Assembly: GCA_030691925.1 (NCBI GenBank)
Contig: JAUYDG010000061.1
Coordinates: forward strand, 1 to 7,368
From: Nanobdellota archaeon
Lineage (GTDB): Archaea; Nanobdellota; Nanobdellia; SCGC-AAA011-G17; VGLX01
Reading direction: 5' to 3'
DNA length: 7,368 nt
This document shows, piece after piece, positions 6,069 to 7,368 of this stretch. Numbering within the stretch: position 1 is the first letter of the stretch; every line of letters begins with the position of its first letter. The translations under genes were made by a program, and so were the position numbers. The notes under the pieces are model-generated. The model was not told the origin of the DNA. It was given only the letters and a program-made list of their open reading frames with translations, and did no database searches.

Positions 6069-6626
6069 TTAAATGAGATATGCGGCTGCTTTTATTGAAT
6101 GATAATGTTCTCGGATACTGCCATGTTCTATTGTATAAACTGCTACGCCATTAACATATTGGGGGAAATATTCTCCCACTAGTAACACTACCTGCATTAG
6201 CTTATCAGCAATTTCTTTAGGATTAAGACGGTTCTTCAATTTTTCACAAGGGATACCAAATAATGTTAAGTCTATGCCTAAAGTTATCAAACTATCTTGT
6301 TTTAATTTTACTCTAGTATTAGGATTATTTCCCCAGTAATAGATCTGATTATGTTCTGGGGCGACAATTATAGCATTTGCACGCATTTTTGTAGGTACTT
6401 TCATCTGTAAATCAGAAGCTTCTAAAATCAATTTTTCTAATGGTTTAGAATATAATTCTTCTTCTTCAAAAGTGTTCATTATCCCAGACCATGCAATATA
6501 GTGAGATTCTGTTTTACTCTTCTTTAATTTATCTTTTAATGAATATCTTCCAAAAAGGTTTCTGCTGCATAAGTCTGTTCCGATGACTGCAAAATCATTT
6601 CCTTGATATCCGATTATGAATGTCAT
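6069..6626 (-). CDS. Proteasome beta-like Ntn (Thr) hydrolase
   Basis: The 185-residue product reads as a proteasome beta-type fold. Its start, MTFIIGYQGNDFAVIGTD, follows the family's first strands, and removing Met would expose Thr1 directly, with no propeptide. In mature numbering Asp17 is in place, and Lys32 of a Lys-rich stretch (30-37) is the probable equivalent of catalytic Lys33 after a one-residue gap. A serine/glycine strand (AWSG, about 44-47) and a late VNGVAVYTIEHGSIREH segment (about 158-174) match the fold's central strands and its end. The N-terminus looks closest to eukaryotic beta4 subunits, which also lack a propeptide but have no Thr. It is slightly shorter than typical beta subunits (about 200). 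It may be a true subunit, an accessory one, or a stand-alone relative. The promoter puts the transcript start at or next to the ATG, so the mRNA is probably leaderless. Roughly a fifth of its first 40 codons end in T, unlike most of the giant gene. Confidence 0.75.
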   Translation of the reverse strand: MTFIIGYQGNDFAVIGTDLCSRNLFGRYSLKDKLKKSKTESHYIAWSGIMNTFEEEELYSKPLEKLILEASDLQMKVPTKMRANAIIVAPEHNQIYYWGNNPNTRVKLKQDSLITLGIDLTLFGIPCEKLKNRLNPKEIADKLMQVVLLVGEYFPQYVNGVAVYTIEHGSIREHYHSIKAAAYLI

Positions 6627-6650
6627 ATTGGAAAAAGATGATATTTATTG

Positions 6651-6658
6651 TATATAAA
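6651..6658 (-). promoter_or_regulatory. TATA box giving a probably leaderless mRNA
   Basis: The minus strand reads GAAAGA-TTTATATA, a near-ideal archaeal BRE/TATA. Its centre is about 28 bases from the A of the ATG at 6626, so transcription should begin at or within a base or two of the start codon. No Shine-Dalgarno site precedes the ATG, in agreement with a leaderless mRNA for the proteasome-like gene. Confidence 0.7.
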
Positions 6659-6692
6659 TCTTTCGTTTTGTTACTACTTAATAGAAGTTAAT

Positions 6693-6776
6693 TGCGGGAG
6701 ACAGGGTTCGAACCTGCGTAGGCACTAAGCCACACGGCCCTGAACCGTGTCCGTTTGGCCGCTCCGGCACTCCCGC
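6693..6776 (-). tRNA. tRNA-Leu(CAG), CCA not encoded
   Basis: Class II tRNA with acceptor stem GCGGGAG/CTCCCGC, anticodon stem CACGG/CCGTG around loop TTCAGGG (anticodon CAG, reading CUG), long variable arm, T-stem GCAGG/CCTGT with loop TTCGAAC, and discriminator A. No intron is present. The bases after the discriminator read ATT, so CCA must be added by the nucleotidyltransferase. All stems and the variable arm are identical to those of tRNA-Leu(TAG) at 5813-5899; the five differences lie at anticodon-loop positions 32, 34 and 38 and at two T-loop positions. The pair therefore arose by a fairly recent duplication or is kept uniform by gene conversion. Confidence 0.95.
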
Positions 6777-6801
6777 AATTATAAGAAACCATTGTTTTTT
6801 A

Positions 6802-6810
6802 GTATTTAAG
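6802..6810 (-). promoter_or_regulatory. TATA box of tRNA-Leu(CAG)
   Basis: The minus strand reads CTTAAATAC, centred about 30 bases upstream of the tRNA's first base at 6776. It begins just behind the stop codon of the eL37 gene, so the tRNA probably has its own promoter, although read-through from the lsm-rpl37e operon is possible. Confidence 0.55.
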
Positions 6811-6814
6811 AATT

Positions 6815-6979
6815 TTACTTCTTCTGCCAGGAATAATTCCTAAGCCTTTTAGCATTGCCAAAACCACAACTGGAACATTTCTTCTTCCTAATGTGATATG
6901 TCCGCTTTCCGCATCTACGGCAATGGATCATATTCTTCTTGCCGGACTTCCGGCCCATTGAAGGTGTTCCTTTAGTCAT
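6815..6979 (-). CDS. rpl37e: Large-subunit ribosomal protein eL37 (L37e)
   Basis: This 54-residue basic protein is a component of the large ribosomal subunit found in archaea and eukaryotes but not bacteria. It begins MTKGTPSMGRKSGKKN, the characteristic start of the family, and carries a zinc ribbon with Cys20/Cys23 (CRRC) and Cys35/Cys38 (CSSC), followed by GFGNAKRLRNYSWQKK, which is the conserved rRNA-binding tail. The length and all four zinc ligands are normal. AAGG lies about nine bases before the ATG. It follows the Sm-like gene by 13 bases on the same strand, an operon arrangement that is widespread in archaea. It is one of the firmest markers that the window is archaeal. Confidence 0.97.
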   Translation of the reverse strand: MTKGTPSMGRKSGKKNMIHCRRCGKRTYHIRKKKCSSCGFGNAKRLRNYSWQKK

Positions 6980-6992
6980 TTTCTAAAACCTT

Positions 6993-7217
6993 TTAGGCCT
7001 GTGAGATAAGAATTATCGTATCCCCCCTTATGAACACATTGCCCAATTTTCTTTTCAACTGCCCTTCGACATGCTCTTCTGCATTGTCTAACACGGTGTT
7101 TATGTGTATGTCAAAAGCCCTCAAAGTCCCTATTATCTGTTTCTGGTTTTTCAGCTCTACTATAACTCTTTTATTCCTTGCAATGTTCAGCGTATCTAAC
7201 GGTCTATCCATTTCCAT
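6993..7217 (-). CDS. lsm: Sm-like archaeal protein (SmAP/Lsm)
   Basis: This 74-residue protein has both halves of the Sm fold. Sm1 runs about 17-48, with RVIVELKNQKQIIGTLRAFD and the FDIHIN RNA-contact loop (Asp36, His38, Asn40). Sm2 is GNVFIRGDTIILIS (59-72), with the conserved Arg-Gly-Asp at 64-66. Family members form heptameric rings that bind U-rich RNA and take part in RNA metabolism. The usual N-terminal helix is present as RPLDTLNIARNK. The ATG at 7217 is supported by AGGAGAGG seven bases upstream. The gene lies 13 bases before rpl37e, the usual archaeal pairing, so the two should form one mRNA coupling an RNA chaperone to ribosome synthesis. Confidence 0.96.
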   Translation of the reverse strand: MEMDRPLDTLNIARNKRVIVELKNQKQIIGTLRAFDIHINTVLDNAEEHVEGQLKRKLGNVFIRGDTIILISQA

Positions 7218-7265
7218 TTTTGAACCTCTCCTAAAATTTTATTTTATTAATTGAGATTTCAACCC

Positions 7266-7274
7266 TATTTAAAA
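7266..7274 (-). promoter_or_regulatory. TATA box of the lsm-rpl37e operon
   Basis: The minus strand reads AAAG-TTTTAAATA. Initiation about 26 bases downstream would leave a leader of about 25 nt that contains the AGGAGAGG ribosome binding site of lsm. Confidence 0.6.
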
Positions 7275-7368
7275 CTTTCTGCCATAATGTTAATGCTAAC
7301 TGTACAAGCTAAATAACCCTCCAGGCATTCCTTCTTTGGCAATCTTGGTATGACACCATAATTCCACA

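Noticed and set aside
7030..7254. 74-residue plus-strand ORF opposite lsm
   Set aside because: It is the antisense shadow of a clear Sm-fold gene.
7265..7368. C-terminal end of another minus-strand gene at the window edge
   Set aside because: Two minus-strand frames remain open to the edge (stops at 7296-7298 and 7265-7267); neither gives a recognisable sequence, and the second would overlap the lsm TATA box, so no call is made.

Overview
The window looks archaeal and most resembles a small-genome DPANN-type lineage (Woesearchaeota/Pacearchaeota-like). Support comes from an Sm-like archaeal protein gene next to the gene for ribosomal protein eL37, two class II tRNA-Leu genes, A/T-rich archaeal BRE/TATA boxes about 25-30 nt upstream of start points, and several Shine-Dalgarno sites. 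The phylum is an inference from overall flavour; no taxonomic marker was compared.

Plus strand, 1-4684: a very long reading frame enters the window already open and ends at 3825. It encodes at least 1274 residues of a cysteine-rich, multi-domain, probably exported protein of unknown function. One base after its stop codon begins a six-helix membrane protein (3827-4684), so the two are very likely co-translated and may work together at the cell surface.

Minus strand, 4695-7217, read right to left: an lsm-rpl37e operon (7217-6815); tRNA-Leu(CAG); a small proteasome-beta-like Ntn hydrolase with Thr directly after the initiator Met, on an apparently leaderless promoter; an in-frame 34-codon ORF just behind it; tRNA-Leu(TAG); a 116-residue membrane protein; a short leftover copy of the tRNA-Leu 3' end; and an RBBP9/YdeN-type serine hydrolase that converges with the membrane protein gene on the other strand.

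The points most worth following are the giant cysteine-rich protein and its membrane partner, the patchy codon use inside that giant gene, the proteasome-like protein and the ORF separated from it by one in-frame TAA, and the three spaced copies of the tRNA-Leu 3' end that bracket the small genes. No CRISPR array, transposase, integrase or rRNA gene was seen. The last ~90 bases (7280-7368) hold no feature that can be supported.
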